From: Capnocytophaga felis
Lineage (GTDB): Bacteria > Bacteroidota > Bacteroidia > Flavobacteriales > Flavobacteriaceae
NCBI RefSeq assembly: GCF_009684755.1
Contig: NZ_BLBC01000006.1
Location: 62,001 to 126,000 of the forward strand
DNA: 64,000 nucleotides
Direction of reading: 5' to 3'
In this document: piece after piece, positions 62,508 through 64,000 of the stretch
Position numbering within the stretch: the stretch's first letter is position 1
Layout of the letters: each line of letters starts with the position of its first letter
Made by a program: the position numbers and the translations under genes
The notes under the pieces: model-generated
Database searches by the model: none
What the model was told of the DNA's origin: nothing
What the model saw: only the letters and a program-made list of their open reading frames with translations

Positions 62508-63974
62508 ATGAAAAAGAAAAATTGGTTAATCGTAGGAATTTTGGCTGTGGTAACCTTCCTTTTAGGAATGCTTGCCAACTCCATTATGGGAAGAAAAGCC
62601 GAAGCACAGATTATTTCGAGAGCAAATACCGATATCAAAGAATTTGAAGCTCGAAACGAAATTTGGGGAGAATACTATCAACGTGAGTACCAATCGTGGT
62701 TACAAACTGCCGATACTACTTTCCGAGCCAAATATATGAGTAGTGATAATGATGATTTATTGGCAGAACGTCCCGAGATGGTCATTTTATGGGCAGGATA
62801 TGCTTTTTCAAAAGATTATACCGCACCACGTGGGCATATGCACGCCGTTGCGGATGTTACGCATACGTTGCGTACTGGGGCTCCAACCGATTCCACACAT
62901 TCGCCACAACCCGGAACGTGCTGGACTTGTAAAAGCCCTGACGTTCCCAGACTTATGAATAAAGTGGGTATTGAAAATTATTACAAAGCTCATTGGGACG
63001 AGTGGGGAAGTGAAGTAGTAAACCCGATTGGTTGTGCCAACTGCCACGACCCTAAAACAATGAATTTGACCATCACGCAACCTGCTCTTGTAGAAGCGTT
63101 TAATCGTCAAGGGAAAGATATTACCAAAGCTACTCATCAGGAAATGCGTTCGTTGGTGTGTGCACAATGTCACGTGGAGTATTATTTTAAAGGAGATACT
63201 AAATATTTGACTTTCCCTTGGGATGAAGGAACAAAAGTAGAAGATGTCGAGAAATTTTACGACAACGTAGGTTGGACGGATTTCGTGCATAAAGTGAGCC
63301 GTACGCCTATCTTAAAAGCTCAACACCCCGATTATGAAATCTTTAAGTTAGGAATTCACGCACAACGTGGTGTTTCGTGTTCGGATTGTCATATGCCTTA
63401 CAGAACTGAAGGAGGTGTGAAGTACACAGACCACCACATTAGTAGTCCGCTCAGAAACGTGAACGCAAGCTGCCAAGTTTGCCACAGACAACCTGAACAA
63501 GAGTTAATCAAAAACGTGTACGAACGTCAGGATTACGTATTTACTTTAAGAAATCGTTTGGAAAAACAATTGGCAAAAGTACACTTCCAAGCTAAATTTT
63601 TGTGGGATAACGGAGCAACCGAAGAGCAAATGAAGCCGATTTTAGACCTTATCCGTAAATCGCAATGGCGTTGGGATTTCATCACAGCTTCACACGGTGC
63701 GGCTTTCCACGCTCCGATTGAATCACAGAAAGTGTTGGGTGATGGTATGTTTTTCGCAATGCAAGCCGAATCGGATATGAACAGCTTGACCGACAGATTG
63801 AGAATCGCTGCCAAATTTGAAATGCCGGATATCAGCACGAAAGCCAAAGCTCAGGCAATTATCGGTTTAGATATGGAGAAAGAAGAAGCGAACAAAAAAC
63901 AATTTATGAAAACCATCGTTCCGAAATGGATAAAAGAAGCCAAAGAAAAGGGCAATTTGGTTACTCAAAAGTAA
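62508..63974 (+). CDS. nrfA: Ammonia-forming cytochrome c nitrite reductase NrfA
   Basis: This is a 488-residue periplasmic pentaheme enzyme that reduces nitrite to ammonium. The active-site heme motif with lysine, CWTCKSPDVPRL, is intact. The other four heme motifs are CANCHDP, CAQCHVEYYF, CSDCHMPY and CQVCHRQ. An N-terminal helix acts as signal or anchor (LIVGILAVVTFLLGMLANSI). The catalytic region with HASH-like sequence (ITASHGAAFHAP) is present. The gene ends 26 bases before the window edge. Confidence 0.96.
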   Translation: MKKKNWLIVGILAVVTFLLGMLANSIMGRKAEAQIISRANTDIKEFEARNEIWGEYYQREYQSWLQTADTTFRAKYMSSDNDDLLAERPEMVILWAGYAFSKDYTAPRGHMHAVADVTHTLRTGAPTDSTHSPQPGTCWTCKSPDVPRLMNKVGIENYYKAHWDEWGSEVVNPIGCANCHDPKTMNLTITQPALVEAFNRQGKDITKATHQEMRSLVCAQCHVEYYFKGDTKYLTFPWDEGTKVEDVEKFYDNVGWTDFVHKVSRTPILKAQHPDYEIFKLGIHAQRGVSCSDCHMPYRTEGGVKYTDHHISSPLRNVNASCQVCHRQPEQELIKNVYERQDYVFTLRNRLEKQLAKVHFQAKFLWDNGATEEQMKPILDLIRKSQWRWDFITASHGAAFHAPIESQKVLGDGMFFAMQAESDMNSLTDRLRIAAKFEMPDISTKAKAQAIIGLDMEKEEANKKQFMKTIVPKWIKEAKEKGNLVTQK

Positions 63975-64000
63975 AATCTTCCTAAAAAATTAACAAACCG

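Overview
The window looks like chromosomal DNA of a low-GC member of the Flavobacteriaceae (Bacteroidota). Promoter-like boxes of the Bacteroidota housekeeping type (TAnnTTTG, several with an upstream TTG about 19-23 bases away) recur before genes, and classical Shine-Dalgarno sequences are scarce. The gene set is family-typical: an Na+-Nqr complex, an LptD-like protein, a long NusB, a DnaX without its zinc cysteines, NrfHA and paired lipid A genes. Capnocytophaga is my best guess, as inference only. No rRNA, tRNA, IS element, prophage or CRISPR array was seen.

Layout. 1-1215 (minus): truncated DUF4252 gene, putative anti-sigma protein and ECF sigma factor, divergent from an S41 protease lipoprotein. 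2845-11398: PaaE-like reductase, rhodanese lipoprotein, small membrane protein, YihY/BrkB, PriA, a conserved membrane-anchored protein and LptD. 11566-13401: surface lipoprotein with four Ig-like repeats and a formylglycine-generating-enzyme-type domain. 13590-22295: nqrA, an accessory island (SUFU-like, ClbS/DfsB-like, repeats, DUF6261-like), then nqrBCDEF. 22572-29828: recO, a dihydroorotase-like protein, esterase, potassium channel, miaA, mscL, cbpA/cbpM and a thioredoxin-like protein. 29843-37267 (minus): ftsK, lolA-like, lptF/G and lpxB, then tpx and a YitT protein. 37462-45337: nusB, yajC, yraN, ACT-like protein, gltX, lgt, DUF192, idi and dnaX. 45454-52355: lepB, wbqC-like, second lpxD, ftsE, an EptA-type transferase and an orphan helical protein. 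52741-60253: M23 peptidase, ridA, a minus-strand lipoprotein-ruvC-hemW group, pyrH-frr and nhaA. 60345-63974: an outer-membrane porin divergent from nrfHA.

Energy and envelope genes dominate. Nqr would create a sodium gradient that NhaA and other Na+ users can draw on, and NrfHA provides nitrite respiration to ammonium. LptD, LptF/G, LpxB, the second LpxD and the EptA-type enzyme serve lipopolysaccharide assembly and remodelling; LolA, Lgt and LepB serve lipoprotein and secretory export.

Two things stand out. First, dnaX is split by a ten-adenine run exactly where a -1 shift would join its two parts, which suggests separate gamma and tau products. Second, three intergenic tandem arrays with a 21-bp period (one with a 42-bp period, twice 21) lie beside two orphan, probably helical proteins: one array upstream of the DUF6261-like gene inside the nqr locus, and two flanking the 51699-52355 gene. 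They have no spacers, and 21 bp is two turns of B-DNA, so they may be phased binding sites or repeat RNAs. This array-plus-orphan arrangement is the best candidate for an undescribed system here.
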